From positions 62,001-126,000 of the forward strand of contig NZ_CP102931.1 in NCBI RefSeq assembly GCF_024734665.1: a DNA stretch of 64,000 nt, in the 5' to 3' direction. The notes under the pieces are model-generated. The model had not been told where the DNA came from. It ran no database searches and saw only the letters and a program-made list of their open reading frames with translations. Shown piece after piece: positions 19,099 to 28,604 of this stretch; position 1 is the first letter of the stretch; every line of letters starts with the position of its first letter. The stretch comes from Variovorax paradoxus (GTDB lineage: Bacteria; Pseudomonadota; Gammaproteobacteria; Burkholderiales; Burkholderiaceae_C). The position numbers and the translations under genes were made by a program.

Positions 19099-20249
19099 GC
19101 CTTGGCACCCAGCACGTGTTGCAGCACCGCGCGCGCCGCCTGCGGCTTGCCCAGCGCCCGGCTGCGCGCGGCCATGGTCGCGAGCTTGCCGGGGTCGGCC
19201 ATCAGGCGTGCCACCTTGTAGTCGAGGCCGATCGCGTCGTAAGCCAGCCAGGCGGCGCCTTCTTCCATCAGGAAGCCGGCGTTGTGTTCTTCCTGCCCGG
19301 GAATCGGCGAGATCAGCAGCATCGGCTTGCCCAGCGCCATGCATTCGGACACCGTGAGGCCGCCGGGCTTGGTCACCACCAGGTCGGACGCGGCCATCAT
19401 CTTGTGCATTTCGTTGGTGAAGCCGATGGCCACCACGCGGCCCGGATAGCGCCTGGCCAGCGCTTCGAGCTTGCCGTGTGCCTCCACGTTGCGGCCCGCC
19501 ACGGCGATCACCTGGAAGTTGCCTTCCTTGCCGTCATGGCCACCCAGGCCGAGCACGCGCTCGACCATGCTGGGCAGATCACCGACGCCGGCACCGCCCG
19601 ACGCCATCAGCAGCACGGGGCGCGAAGGATCGAGGCCTAGTTCCGCCGCACAGGTATTGCGCGCCAGCGCCGGCACATCGGGCTCGGAAAAAGCCGGCAT
19701 CACCGGAATGCCGGTGACGTGGATGCGCTCAGCAGGAATGCCTCGCGCCCGCAGGCGGAACGCCACTTCTTCCGTTGCAGCAAGGTAGCCTGCCATGCCC
19801 GGCACCAGCCACATGTTGTGCAGGTCGTAGTCGGTGATCTGCAGCCACACGGGATACTCGATGCGGCCACGGTTGCGCTCGCGCATCAGCAGTTCGGCCG
19901 GCAGGAAGTGCGTGCAGACCACGGCGTCGGGCTTCTCGCGGCGGATTTCGCGCACCAGCGCGCCGGTGCTCAGCCGCTCGATGCCACGGCGCAGGCGCTG
20001 CGAGGGCGCGTGGTGCGGCGTGGTGTCGGTTCGCTGGTGCAGGTACGACCACAGCTCGGGTGCGCGGTTCACGAGCTGGATGTACCAGTCGGTGTAGACC
20101 TTGCGGAAGCCGCTGGCCACATGGGCCATCGCGTCGATGTGGACCGCCGTGCAGGGCGGGACTAGGTTCTGGGCGGTGGCGGCAAGCGCCTGTGCTGCAC
20201 GCACGTGGCCGTTGCCGGCGCTTACGCTGAGGATCAGGAGTTTGGTCAT
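19095..20249 (-). CDS. MGDG-synthase-type glycosyltransferase
   Basis: GT-B fold glycosyltransferase of 384 residues, related to monogalactosyldiacylglycerol synthases and processive diacylglycerol glycosyltransferases. The N-terminal domain has the acceptor motif GNGHVRAAQAL (13-23) and TDYDLHNMW; the C-terminal domain has the nucleotide-sugar site VVTKPGGLTVSECMALGKP and PIPGQEEHN. Likely makes a glycolipid at the inner membrane face. Heads a coupled trio with a membrane protein and a phosphatase. Repeat copy 2 lies upstream (20309-20556), so its promoter must be in 20250-20308 or within the element. Confidence 0.87.
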   Translation of the reverse strand: MTKLLILSVSAGNGHVRAAQALAATAQNLVPPCTAVHIDAMAHVASGFRKVYTDWYIQLVNRAPELWSYLHQRTDTTPHHAPSQRLRRGIERLSTGALVREIRREKPDAVVCTHFLPAELLMRERNRGRIEYPVWLQITDYDLHNMWLVPGMAGYLAATEEVAFRLRARGIPAERIHVTGIPVMPAFSEPDVPALARNTCAAELGLDPSRPVLLMASGGAGVGDLPSMVERVLGLGGHDGKEGNFQVIAVAGRNVEAHGKLEALARRYPGRVVAIGFTNEMHKMMAASDLVVTKPGGLTVSECMALGKPMLLISPIPGQEEHNAGFLMEEGAAWLAYDAIGLDYKVARLMADPGKLATMAARSRALGKPQAARAVLQHVLGAKA

Positions 20250-20308
20250 GGATTCGGCGGTCTGGGCGGATTATGGCTATGCCGTGTGGCACAGGCCTTT
20301 GAGGGTCC

Positions 20309-20556
20309 GGGGGCGCGATCACGCCGATGGGGTGCCCTGCTCCGCGAATGTCCCCCGGCCTGCGGCCTCCTCCTTTATTTCGCTGCGCAGGGCACCCCAT
20401 CGACGTGATCGTTCAGAGCGGTAGTTGATCGGCCAGCACAACAGCCGCGCTCATGTGCGAATGGCACCGGGTGCTCCCCGCAGCGAAATAAAGGAGGAGC
20501 CGAAGGCGGGGGACATTCGCGGAGGGGAGTACCCGGTGTCATTCGCACCCGCCCCG
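20309..20556 (-). repeat. Composite palindromic element, copy 2 (inverted)
   Basis: 248-bp copy in reverse orientation: half B first, then the reversed spacer, then half A. In its A half the core hairpin has lost one base on each side (GCC-loop-GGC instead of GGCC-loop-GGCC), a paired change that keeps the stem. It fills most of the 323-bp gap between nadV and the glycosyltransferase gene; 20250-20308 holds nothing else I can identify. Confidence 0.9.
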
Positions 20557-20572
20557 AAGGACCGAAGCAGCC

Positions 20573-22018
20573 TCAGAGCGGCGCGCGCGAGGTAACGAAC
20601 TGGTTCACCCCGATGGCGGCGCGCTCACGCACAGCATCGAACGTGGTGCTCTCGACAATGCGCCCGTTCTCGAACACCGTCTGCAGCAGGTCGACCTGAC
20701 CTGCCGCAAGCGTCTCTTCACGCACGGTGTTCTCGACGCCGCTCGCATCACGCACCAGCGCAAGCCGCCCCTTCTTCGAGGCCTTGCTCACATCGCCCAC
20801 CGGCGACTTGTACACGTCGCGCCACTCGCCATTCACCTGCATGGCCGAGCACTTCATCGCCCACTGCATCGTGTCGCGGTTGACCTGCTGCAGCAGCCCG
20901 CCACCCATGCCGAAGGAGATGTTCTCCGTCGAGAAACCGTTGTGGAAGAAGTTCGACAGGCACAGCCGCAGCGAGTCGAGATTCACACCGTCGCCCTGGA
21001 TGATGCGCACGTTGTTCAGTACCCGAAAGCCCTTGGCATTCGTCGTCGTGCCGAAGCGATCGGCCAATATCTGCGCCACCTTCAGCGTGGTCTCGGCCGG
21101 GTCGCCCGAGTCGGGCCGCACCACCAGCGTTGCGCCAGAGGCCACCACCTTCGCCTTCAGCTCGTCGCCCCAGATGCGCGCGCAGGCATTGAAGATGTCG
21201 TAGCTGTCGCTCACCACCGCAAAGGTCGCGCCGGGCTTGCCGAACTGCTCGACCATGTTGCTGTACGCGTCGGCTTCATGCTCGCGGCCCCAGCCCGTGA
21301 TGGTGCTGTGCTCGGCCGCGGGAATCGAGAAGCCCGCCACGTCGCAGTCGTAGTACCGGCGCGCGGCCACCAGCGCGGCCAGCGTGTCGGTGCCCATGAA
21401 GTTCACCAGGTGGGCCATGCCGCCGAGCGCGGCCGATTCGAGGCTCGACACCCCACGCGCGCCGAAGTCGTGCAGCCTGAAGGCGATCTGTCCTTGCGGA
21501 TCGTCGCAAGTCGCTTCGAGGTACCGCAGCAGTGTGGTGCGTGCGGCAGCCGAGAGCGTGGCGACCGTGGTGGGGTACCAGATGGCGCGCAGCAGCTCGG
21601 TCTCGAGAAAGCTCGTGACCCAGAAGAACTCGGGGTCTGTGTTCTCGATGGTCGCCAGCACGTTGTGCACCGGCAGCACGCTGCCTTCGGGCACCGCGCG
21701 GATGCGCACCGGCATCAGCCCGCCGTGCTTCTCGATCAGGCGCAGCCAGCCTTCGCGGTTGAAAGGCTCGCCGTGCGCGGCCATGAGCAGGGCGGCTTCT
21801 TCCACGTCATCGCGCGTCACCGGCGTCTGCAGATATTCACGCAGATAGGCCTGCAGGCCGAAGAACAACGAGTGACTAAAGATGCCGCCGCGCGATTCGA
21901 TGTAGCTGTACACCGTCTGCGTGCCGGGTGGATATTGCATCCAGTGCGACACCTTGTAGGAGTCGGTGCGCAGCAGCAGGTTGTTGCCCAGGGGCGAGGA
22001 GGTGAGATTGCGGTTCAT
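20573..22018 (-). CDS. nadV: Nicotinamide phosphoribosyltransferase NadV
   Basis: NAMPT-type enzyme (481 residues) that joins nicotinamide and PRPP to give NMN. Family signatures: RTDSYKVSHWMQYP near the start, FHDFGARG-like FRLHDFGARGVSS, the PAAEHSTI loop with the catalytic His region, RPDSGDP and FGMGGGLLQQVNRD. Encoded 66 bp downstream of the NMN adenylyltransferase/Nudix gene on the same strand; the pair converts nicotinamide to NAD in two steps, bypassing deamidation. Confidence 0.95.
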   Translation of the reverse strand: MNRNLTSSPLGNNLLLRTDSYKVSHWMQYPPGTQTVYSYIESRGGIFSHSLFFGLQAYLREYLQTPVTRDDVEEAALLMAAHGEPFNREGWLRLIEKHGGLMPVRIRAVPEGSVLPVHNVLATIENTDPEFFWVTSFLETELLRAIWYPTTVATLSAAARTTLLRYLEATCDDPQGQIAFRLHDFGARGVSSLESAALGGMAHLVNFMGTDTLAALVAARRYYDCDVAGFSIPAAEHSTITGWGREHEADAYSNMVEQFGKPGATFAVVSDSYDIFNACARIWGDELKAKVVASGATLVVRPDSGDPAETTLKVAQILADRFGTTTNAKGFRVLNNVRIIQGDGVNLDSLRLCLSNFFHNGFSTENISFGMGGGLLQQVNRDTMQWAMKCSAMQVNGEWRDVYKSPVGDVSKASKKGRLALVRDASGVENTVREETLAAGQVDLLQTVFENGRIVESTTFDAVRERAAIGVNQFVTSRAPL

Positions 22019-22084
22019 GTGAAAGCTCCTTTCACGTTGGCACCCGTCAACCAGGTGCCGTTCTTGCTGACAAAGCCTGGTCGT

Positions 22085-23155
22085 TCAGTTCTTGCCCAGG
22101 CCACCCAAAAAATGATTCGCGATGAAGAAGTGGTCTTCGTAGACGTGGTCCTGCATGTCGAGGAACTCGGCAATCGGCACCCAGCGCACCTCGGCCGCGT
22201 CGTCGTCGGCACGCACGTCTGAAAGACCCGTCCACTGGTTGTGCGCCAGCTCGAAGAAGAAGCCGTGCGTGATGGTGCGGCCGCGCTGCGAGCGGTCGGG
22301 CGCGTCGAACACATGGCTGGCCTTCATGCTGCCGTTGAGCACGGGCACAGGCACCTTGAGCCGGGTTTCTTCCTTCAGCTCGCGAATGGCCGCGTCCTGC
22401 AGCCGCTCGTGCTGACCGACGAAGCCGCCGGGCAGCGCCCAGGTGCCCTTGCCGGGATGGAACTTACGTTGCACCAACAGGATGTGGCCGGCCTCGACCA
22501 CGATGGCGTCGACCGTGGTGTAGATCGGCGGAAAGTCGCTGCCCGCATAGCGGTACTTGTCGCGGTAGTCGACGAGGAAGGCGCGCTCTTCGCAGAGCTC
22601 CGCGTAGTCGGCCGTGGTGGTGAACTGTTCGAGAAAGGCCGCGGTGCCGTCGGGCAGGTCGGCGCGTGCGAGCTGGCCGCGGTTCTCGGGGTCGAAATAG
22701 AGGCCGCGCACGTCGGTGGCGTTCAGGCTTTCCACGCTGTTCTGGCCGACGAACTCCCAGTGCGGAAAGAGCTTGAGGTAGTAGCTCGATGCGTCCTTCA
22801 GGTGCCCCACCAGCGCCACCCTGGCCTTGGCGGGTGCATGGCCGTCCTGCACGATGAGCCGTTCGACCGCCGACTGGATCGACGCGATCCAGATCTGGTC
22901 GTTGTAGGGCGAGTCGCCCACGCCGACCACGCTCACGCGCATCTGCTCGGTGCCGCGCAGGCAGGCGCGCACCATGCGTTCGCGTTCGTCGAAGGTAAAG
23001 GGGTTCTTGACGCTGCGTGGCTTGCGGTCGGAGCCGACCACCACGATGACCCGATCGGCGGCGCGAAGGCCTTCTTCGATGAGTCGTTGATGTCCGAAAT
23101 GAACGGGCTGGAAACGCCCGATGACGATGGCGTACTGGTACTTGCGTGTGCTCAC
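22085..23155 (-). CDS. nadM: Bifunctional NMN adenylyltransferase / Nudix hydrolase
   Basis: 356 residues. N-terminal nucleotidyltransferase with GRFQPVHFGH (13-22), the HxGH motif, and a later NPFTFDERERM; it adenylates NMN to NAD. C-terminal Nudix domain with box GGFVGQHERLQ...RELKEET (around residue 245), where the usual Gly of EExG is Arg, likely an ADP-ribose pyrophosphatase. GTG start at 23153-23155 with GGGGGA about 7 bases upstream; the longer in-frame extension is non-conserved and antisense to the next gene. Pairs with nadV. No NrtR regulator gene is adjacent. Confidence 0.93.
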   Translation of the reverse strand: MSTRKYQYAIVIGRFQPVHFGHQRLIEEGLRAADRVIVVVGSDRKPRSVKNPFTFDERERMVRACLRGTEQMRVSVVGVGDSPYNDQIWIASIQSAVERLIVQDGHAPAKARVALVGHLKDASSYYLKLFPHWEFVGQNSVESLNATDVRGLYFDPENRGQLARADLPDGTAAFLEQFTTTADYAELCEERAFLVDYRDKYRYAGSDFPPIYTTVDAIVVEAGHILLVQRKFHPGKGTWALPGGFVGQHERLQDAAIRELKEETRLKVPVPVLNGSMKASHVFDAPDRSQRGRTITHGFFFELAHNQWTGLSDVRADDDAAEVRWVPIAEFLDMQDHVYEDHFFIANHFLGGLGKN

Positions 23156-23237
23156 TTGGGAATCCCCCAAAAAGGGCGCGATCAACTCGCGCTTGCGTTC
23201 AGGATAGCATCGGTGCCGCACATTGATCAAGCCTCCG

Positions 23238-24071
23238 ATGACCGAGCCCTCTTCCCCCCCTACCGATGCCGTTCGCCTCAACAAGCGCATGGCCGAGCTC
23301 AAGATGTGCTCGCGCCGCGAGGCCGACGAGTGGATCGCCAACGGCTGGGTGAAGGTCAACGGCAAGCCGGCCGAGATGGGCGTGAAGGTCACGCCGTCCG
23401 ACCGCATCGAGATCGACAAGGCCGCCAAGGGCCAGCAAGCGAACCAGGTCACCATCCTCATCAACAAGCCTATCGGCTACGTGAGCGGGCAGGCCGAGGA
23501 CGGCCACGAGCCGGCGGTCACGCTGTTCACGCCGCAGAACCGCTGGGCGGAAGACAACGCGCGCTTCTTCTTCAACCCTCAGCAGCTGCGCGGCCTGGCG
23601 CCATGCGGCCGGCTCGACATCGACTCAATCGGCCTGCTGGTGATGACGCAGGACGGCCGCATCGCGCGCCAGCTCATCGGCGAAGACTCCGTGATGGAGA
23701 AGGAATACCTGGTGCGCGTGGCGTACCACGGCCTGGGCCAGCCCGCGCCCACCGGCCAGCTGGTGCGCATGGACGACGACGACCCCATCACCACCAACGT
23801 GCAGGCGGTCTTTCCACCGGCCATGCTGGCCAGGCTGCGACACGGCCTGAGCCTCGACGGCCAGCCGCTCAAGCCGGCGCGCGTCGAATGGCAGAACCCC
23901 GAGCAGCTGCGCTTCGTGCTCACCGAGGGCAAGAAGCGGCAGATCCGCCGCATGTGCGAGCTGGTCGGCCTGAAGGTTGTGGGGCTGAAGCGTGTGCGCA
24001 TCGGCAAGGTGATGCTCGGCAACCTGCCAGTGGGCCAATGGCGCTACCTCGGGCCGCACGAGAAGTTCTGA
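23238..24071 (+). CDS. rluF: 23S rRNA pseudouridine synthase, RluF type
   Basis: 277 residues. S4 RNA-binding domain at about 12-60 ([19 protein letters not shown]) followed by the RsuA/RluB/E/F catalytic domain with Asp127 in [13 protein letters not shown] and the [14 protein letters not shown] motif. Closest in look to E. coli RluF but lacking its long basic C-terminal tail. ATG at 23238 preferred; a TTG five codons upstream is possible, neither has a clear ribosome site. Divergent from nadM, 82-bp shared gap. Confidence 0.88.
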   Translation: MTEPSSPPTDAVRLNKRMAELKMCSRREADEWIANGWVKVNGKPAEMGVKVTPSDRIEIDKAAKGQQANQVTILINKPIGYVSGQAEDGHEPAVTLFTPQNRWAEDNARFFFNPQQLRGLAPCGRLDIDSIGLLVMTQDGRIARQLIGEDSVMEKEYLVRVAYHGLGQPAPTGQLVRMDDDDPITTNVQAVFPPAMLARLRHGLSLDGQPLKPARVEWQNPEQLRFVLTEGKKRQIRRMCELVGLKVVGLKRVRIGKVMLGNLPVGQWRYLGPHEKF

Positions 24072-25153
24072 GCCTGCGCGCGCTGAACCGCGCCACGCTG
24101 GCGCGGCAGATGCTGCTGGCACGGCGCAGGCTGACGGTGACGCAAGCCGTCGAACGACTGGCCGGCCTGCAGGCACAGGCGCCGAACCCGCCTTACATCG
24201 GCCTCTGGAGCCGGCTCGAAGGCTTTCAACGCGAACAGCTGACCGAAGCAATGCGCAAGCGCCGCATCGTGCGCATGTCGACGATGCGCGCGACCTTGCA
24301 CCTGATGACCGCGAGCGACGCGCTGGCGTGGCGTCCGCTGCTGGAGCCCGTGCACCAGCGCGGCCTGCTGGGCAATCACAAGAAGGCGCTCGACGGCATC
24401 GACCGTGCGGCGGTGGTCGAGGCGGGGCGTGCACTGCTCGCCGAACGGCCGCACGCCAGCGCCGAACTCGGGCAGGCTCTCGGCCTGCGATGGAAGGGCC
24501 GCGAGACGGCCTCGCTGGCCGGCCTGATCCGCAACAACGTGCCGCTGGCGCATCTGCCGCCCGCCGGCACCTGGAACTCGCACCAGAGCGCGCTGCTGCA
24601 GCCTCTCGACGACTGGCTGGGCGTTATCGATGCTGTCCCGGCCACGCAAGACGACCTGCTGCTGCGCTACCTCGCCGCCTTCGGCCCCGCCACGCTGGCC
24701 GACGCCGGCGCCTGGTCGGGCCTCACCGGATGGAAGGCCGTGGCCGAGCGCCTGCGGCCGCAGTTGCGCGTGTTTACCGGCGAAGACGGCCAGGAACTGT
24801 TCGACCTGTCCCGCGCGCCGCGCCCCGACCCCGACACGCCCGCACCGCCGCGCCTCGTGGCCGAGTGGGACAACCTGCTGCTCTCCCACGCCGACCGCAG
24901 CCGCGTGCTCAGCGAGGCGCACCGTGCCCGCGTGTTCACCGTCAACGGCATCGTGCGCGGCACGGTGCTGCTCGACGGGTTCGTGGCGGGCGTCTGGAAG
25001 ATCGAGCGCGCGAAGAACGCCGCCACCATGGTGCTGGAGCCGTTCACGCGCTGGTCGAAGGCCGACCGCGCTGGTGTGGAGAAAGAAGCCCTCGACCTGC
25101 TGGCCTTTGCCTCCGACGGCGAGGGTGAACGCCATGCCGTGCATCTGCCTTGA
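24038..25153 (+). CDS. Winged-helix protein of the AlkZ/YcaQ-like family
   Basis: About 371 residues of the HTH_42 superfamily, which includes DNA glycosylases that repair bulky or crosslink damage. Family features: [15 protein letters not shown] near the N-terminus, [23 protein letters not shown], and C-terminal [13 protein letters not shown]. Start is uncertain: the conserved LRALNR segment lies before the first internal ATG (24110), so the ATG at 24038, which overlaps rluF by 34 bp, is used; a CTG start near 24068 is an alternative. Catalytic activity is not assured. Confidence 0.78.
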   Translation: MALPRAAREVLSLRALNRATLARQMLLARRRLTVTQAVERLAGLQAQAPNPPYIGLWSRLEGFQREQLTEAMRKRRIVRMSTMRATLHLMTASDALAWRPLLEPVHQRGLLGNHKKALDGIDRAAVVEAGRALLAERPHASAELGQALGLRWKGRETASLAGLIRNNVPLAHLPPAGTWNSHQSALLQPLDDWLGVIDAVPATQDDLLLRYLAAFGPATLADAGAWSGLTGWKAVAERLRPQLRVFTGEDGQELFDLSRAPRPDPDTPAPPRLVAEWDNLLLSHADRSRVLSEAHRARVFTVNGIVRGTVLLDGFVAGVWKIERAKNAATMVLEPFTRWSKADRAGVEKEALDLLAFASDGEGERHAVHLP

Positions 25154-25194
25154 ACGGGCCATGACCAGGCCATGACCCCGAGGCGCACCCGCCG

Positions 25195-25211
25195 TCTAAG
25201 CGTGCCCTAAG
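25195..25211 (+). promoter_or_regulatory. Direct-repeat box before the two-component operon
   Basis: TCTAAG, 5-base gap, CCTAAG: two half-sites one helical turn (11 bp) apart, 84 bp before the response regulator start. This is the layout of PmrA/QseB-type binding sites, so autoregulation by the downstream regulator is likely. A matching triple site occurs at 27401-27428. Confidence 0.55.
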
Positions 25212-25295
25212 TATTCGTTTCTACGCTGCGCCACGGCGCAGACACTTCCGATCATCCCGGTCGCGTGCTACCTTGCGGCCGAAGGAGTCGCCGCG

Positions 25296-25952
25296 ATGCG
25301 CGTTCTACTGGTGGAAGACGATGAAATGATCGGGCGCAGCCTGAAGCAGGCGCTCGAGGGCGCGGGCTGGTCCGCGGACTGGGTGCGCGACGGCGAACTG
25401 GCGCAGAGCGCGCTGGGCGACGGCGGCTACACCTGCGTGCTGCTCGACCTCGGCCTGCCGAAGCAGGACGGCACCGAAGTGCTGCGCCGCGCCCGCGAAC
25501 GCGGCGATGCCACCCCGGTGCTGGTGCTCACCGCGCGCGACGGCCTCGACGACCGCATCCACAGCCTCGACCTCGGCGCCGACGACTACCTGCTCAAGCC
25601 TTTCGAATTCCGCGAGCTGCTCGCGCGCATGCGCGCCGTGGTGCGCCGCCGTGACGGCGCCGCGCATTCGCTGGTGGGCAGCGGCTCGTTGCAGCTGGAC
25701 CTCACCACGCGCGAAGTGGTGGTCAACGGCGCGCGCGAGGCGCTCACTGCGCGAGAGTTCGCGCTGCTGCATGCGCTGCTGGAGCGGCCCGGCGCCATTC
25801 TTTCGCGCGAGCAGCTCGAAAACCGCATCTACGGCTGGGGCGAGGAAGTCACCAGCAACGCAATCGACGTGCTGATCCACGGCATGCGCCGCAAGCTCGG
25901 TGCGGATGCGATCCGCAACGTGCGCGGCCTGGGCTGGCGCGTAGCTGCATGA
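25296..25952 (+). CDS. OmpR-family response regulator (QseB/PmrA-like)
   Basis: 218 residues. Receiver with acidic pair in VEDDEM, phosphoacceptor Asp51 in CVLLDLGLPKQDG and Lys in YLLKPFEF; DNA-binding winged helix with LTAREFALLHALLERPG and SNAIDVLIHGMRRKLG. Good ribosome site (GAAGGAG). The stop overlaps the kinase start (ATGA). Subfamily resembles QseB/PmrA/TctD; the signal is unknown. Confidence 0.92.
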   Translation: MRVLLVEDDEMIGRSLKQALEGAGWSADWVRDGELAQSALGDGGYTCVLLDLGLPKQDGTEVLRRARERGDATPVLVLTARDGLDDRIHSLDLGADDYLLKPFEFRELLARMRAVVRRRDGAAHSLVGSGSLQLDLTTREVVVNGAREALTAREFALLHALLERPGAILSREQLENRIYGWGEEVTSNAIDVLIHGMRRKLGADAIRNVRGLGWRVAA

Positions 25953-27331
25953 CCGGAGCTCCGCGCAGCGGCGGCCGCTGGTGGCGGCCGCGCTCGCTGC
26001 GCACGCAACTGCTGCTGTGGCTCATCACGCTGCACCTGGGCGCGGCCGTGCTCACGGCGTGGTTCTCCTTCGAGGCCTACGGCAACCTCGTGCACAACGC
26101 GCTGGACGACCAGATGCGCCTGGTGGCCGAGTCGTACGAAGGCAGCGATCCGCAGAAGCTGCCGCACCCGATGGACGGCGAGGCCGCCTTCTCGCGCGGC
26201 GCTTTCATCGTGCAGATCTGGAGTGCCGACGGCCAGACGCTGCGCGCCACCTCATGGCCCGTACTGACGGTGCCACTGCAACCCCAACCCGGCTTCGGCG
26301 ACGTGAACACGGGCACGCATGCGGGTTCCGACTGGCGCGTGTTCACCGCCAAGCCCGGCCCGCGTGCCGACCAGCCGCGCGTACAGGTGCTGCAGAACGA
26401 GGACTACCGCCGCCGCCGCGCCCTGCGCCGCGCAATGTTCGAAGGTCTGCCGATCGCGCTGCTGCTGCCGCTGGCGCTGCTGATCCTGTGGATCATCGTG
26501 TCGGCGGCTTCGCGCTCGCTGCGCGCGGTGGCGCGCGACGTGGCCTCGCAGGACGAGCGCAGCCCCACCGAACTGTCGCTCGCACGCGTGCCCGACGAGA
26601 TCGCGCCGCTGGTGGGCGCCTTCAACAACCTGCTGACGCGCGTGCGCAATGCCTTCGCCACGCAGCGGCGCTTCGTGCAGGACGCGGCCCACGAGCTGCG
26701 CACGCCGATGGCCGCCATCGGCCTGCAGATCGAGAACCTGCGCGCGCACGTACCGGCCGGCGAGGCCACCGAGCGTTTCAACCAGCTCGAGGCCGGCGTC
26801 ACGCGCGCGCAGCACCTGATCGAGCAATTGCTGCATCTCTCGCGGCAGGACGCGCCGCAGAGCCTCGGCAATGCGCGCGAGCGCGTCGACATCGAAGTGC
26901 TGCTGCGCGAGAGCGTGAGCCAGCTGATGGTGCTGGCCGATGCGCGGCGCGTGGACATCGGCTTCGAAGGCAGCATTGCCGCGGTGGTGTTCGCGCCCGC
27001 GGCCGAGCTGCGCAGCGTGTTCGACAACCTGATCGACAACGCGTTGCGCTACGCGCCCGAAGGCGGCGTGGTCGACGTGAAGCTGCACGAGGTCGAGGGC
27101 CACGCGGTGGTCGACGTGCTCGACAACGGCCCCGGTATTCCGCAGGCCGCCATCGGCCGCGTGTTCGATCGCTTCTTCCGCGTGCCCGGCGCAGTGGCCG
27201 GCGGCAGCGGGCTGGGGCTGGCGATTGCGCGCACGGCGGCCGAGCGGCATGGCCTGCGCATCGAGCTGCGCAATCGCACCGGTGGGCCGGGGCTGATGGC
27301 GCGCGTGCATCTGCCTGTGCTGCCGGCGTAG
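25949..27331 (+). CDS. Sensor histidine kinase (QseC/TctE-like)
   Basis: 460 residues. First membrane helix at about 20-42, periplasmic sensor region to about 165, second helix 167-187, HAMP-like linker, HisKA with His248 in DAAHELRTPMAAIG, and ATPase domain with DNLIDNALRYAP, DNGPGIP and GSGLGLAIA. Overlaps the response regulator by 4 bp. The neighbouring exported protein gene downstream carries a promoter box like that of this operon. Confidence 0.92.
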   Translation: MTGAPRSGGRWWRPRSLRTQLLLWLITLHLGAAVLTAWFSFEAYGNLVHNALDDQMRLVAESYEGSDPQKLPHPMDGEAAFSRGAFIVQIWSADGQTLRATSWPVLTVPLQPQPGFGDVNTGTHAGSDWRVFTAKPGPRADQPRVQVLQNEDYRRRRALRRAMFEGLPIALLLPLALLILWIIVSAASRSLRAVARDVASQDERSPTELSLARVPDEIAPLVGAFNNLLTRVRNAFATQRRFVQDAAHELRTPMAAIGLQIENLRAHVPAGEATERFNQLEAGVTRAQHLIEQLLHLSRQDAPQSLGNARERVDIEVLLRESVSQLMVLADARRVDIGFEGSIAAVVFAPAAELRSVFDNLIDNALRYAPEGGVVDVKLHEVEGHAVVDVLDNGPGIPQAAIGRVFDRFFRVPGAVAGGSGLGLAIARTAAERHGLRIELRNRTGGPGLMARVHLPVLPA

Positions 27332-27400
27332 CGGAGGCCTGCCGGCACGCGAGGCACCTGCGGTCCAAAGTTTCAGGAAAAAGCGCGCCGCTCACGCGCG

Positions 27401-27428
27401 CCTAACTCTTCCCTCACATTCACCTCAG
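27401..27428 (+). promoter_or_regulatory. Triple direct repeat upstream of the small exported protein gene
   Basis: CCTAAC, CCTCAC and CCTCAG, each separated by 5 bases, so three half-sites at an 11-bp period. They resemble the TCTAAG/CCTAAG pair before the two-component genes. A possible -10 (around CTAGAG, 27438-27443) follows. Likely binding region for the upstream response regulator. Confidence 0.5.
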
Positions 27429-27519
27429 TCTGCGTGCCTAGAGTGCACTCAGGTCCTGCCACGCGCAGTTCGCGCGATGGCACGTGACCGGGGACAACCT
27501 GCAATCAGGAGAACACGTC

Positions 27520-27858
27520 ATGCGCACTTCCTTCAAGCTTCTCGCCGTCGGTTCCTTTGCTGCGCTGGCAGCCATGGGCGCCGTCACCGCATCGGCCGAA
27601 ACCACCGATGGTTCGGATTTCCATCCGCTGCAGATGAATTCGCCCGCGAACCCGGACGTCCAGGCCGGCGCGATGGCCGCAGCCCGTCCGAGCGGCACCG
27701 AGCCAATGGGCCAGTCGACCAGCGCACCCGCGATGAGCTCGACGATGCCGGTGGCCGACATCCAGGCTGGCGCCTATGGGGCGTCGCATCCGAGCGGCAC
27801 CGAGCCGATCGGGCAATCGACTTCACTGCCGATGGTGAAGTCGGGCAGCGGCAGCTGA
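27520..27858 (+). CDS. Small exported protein with two internal repeats
   Basis: 112 residues with a Sec signal peptide (MRTSFKLLAVGSFAALAAMG, cleavage after TASA). The mature part has two 22-residue repeats, 47-68 and 81-102, both with QAGA, PSGTEP and GQSTS. No known domain. Start ATG at 27520 has AGGAG 8 bases upstream. The gene sits 188 bp after a two-component system and its promoter carries similar direct repeats, so it is probably a target of that system. Function unknown; periplasmic. Confidence 0.75.
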   Translation: MRTSFKLLAVGSFAALAAMGAVTASAETTDGSDFHPLQMNSPANPDVQAGAMAAARPSGTEPMGQSTSAPAMSSTMPVADIQAGAYGASHPSGTEPIGQSTSLPMVKSGSGS

Positions 27859-27896
27859 ACTGAAGCTGCGCTGCCGGTGATGACGACGATCAGCGA

Positions 27897-28604
27897 TCAG
27901 TCGTCGTTGCCGTTGCTGAGCAGGGCGCGGTAGATCACCGCGCCGATGATGGCACCCGCAATGGGCGCCGCCCAGAACAACCACAGTTCCGACACCGCAT
28001 AGGACGGCCCGAACAGGGCCGGGCCCGTGCTGCGCGCCGGGTTGACCGAAGTGTTGGTCACAGGGATCGAGATCAGGTGGATCAGCGTGAGGCACAGGCC
28101 GATCGCAAGGCCTGCGAAGCCGCCGGCCGCGCGCTTGGCGGTGGAGCCGAGGATCACGATCAGGAACACGGCCGTCATCACCACTTCGCATAGCAATGCG
28201 GCCGTCATGCCGTACTTGCCGGGCGAGTGCTCGCCATAGCCGTTGGTGGCGAAGCCGCCGATGTCAGCGCCCGGCTTGCCCGTGGCGATGAGATACAGCA
28301 CACCGGCCGCCGCGATGGCGCCGAGCACCTGCGCCACGATGTAGCCCGCGAGCTGCGAGGCCTTGAAGCGGCCCGCGGCCGCAAGGCCGATCGACACGGC
28401 AGGGTTGAAGTGCCCGCCCGAGATCGGGCCCAGTGCATAGGCGCCCGTCACCACCGTGAGACCGAAGGCCAGCGAGACCCCGAGCAGGCCGATGCCGACA
28501 CCCGGAAAGGCCGCTGCCAGAACTGCGCTTCCGCAGCCTCCGAGCGTGAGCCAGAAAGTACCAATGAACTCGGCCGACCATTTTTTGTAGGTACTGTGTT
28601 CCAT
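27897..28604 (-). CDS. aqpZ: Aquaporin Z
   Basis: Water channel of 235 residues with six membrane helices and two NPA half-helices (HFNPAVS and SVNPARS, the latter with the selectivity-filter Arg). Small-pore residues fit the water-specific AqpZ group. ATG at 28604 has GGAG upstream; the extension to 28637 is not supported. Single gene. Confidence 0.95.
   Translation of the reverse strand: MEHSTYKKWSAEFIGTFWLTLGGCGSAVLAAAFPGVGIGLLGVSLAFGLTVVTGAYALGPISGGHFNPAVSIGLAAAGRFKASQLAGYIVAQVLGAIAAAGVLYLIATGKPGADIGGFATNGYGEHSPGKYGMTAALLCEVVMTAVFLIVILGSTAKRAAGGFAGLAIGLCLTLIHLISIPVTNTSVNPARSTGPALFGPSYAVSELWLFWAAPIAGAIIGAVIYRALLSNGNDD

Noticed and set aside
22241..24037. Plus-strand frame extending the AlkZ-like gene upstream through nadM and rluF
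   Set aside because: The extension is antisense to nadM and out of frame with rluF; only the part from about 24038 matches the family.
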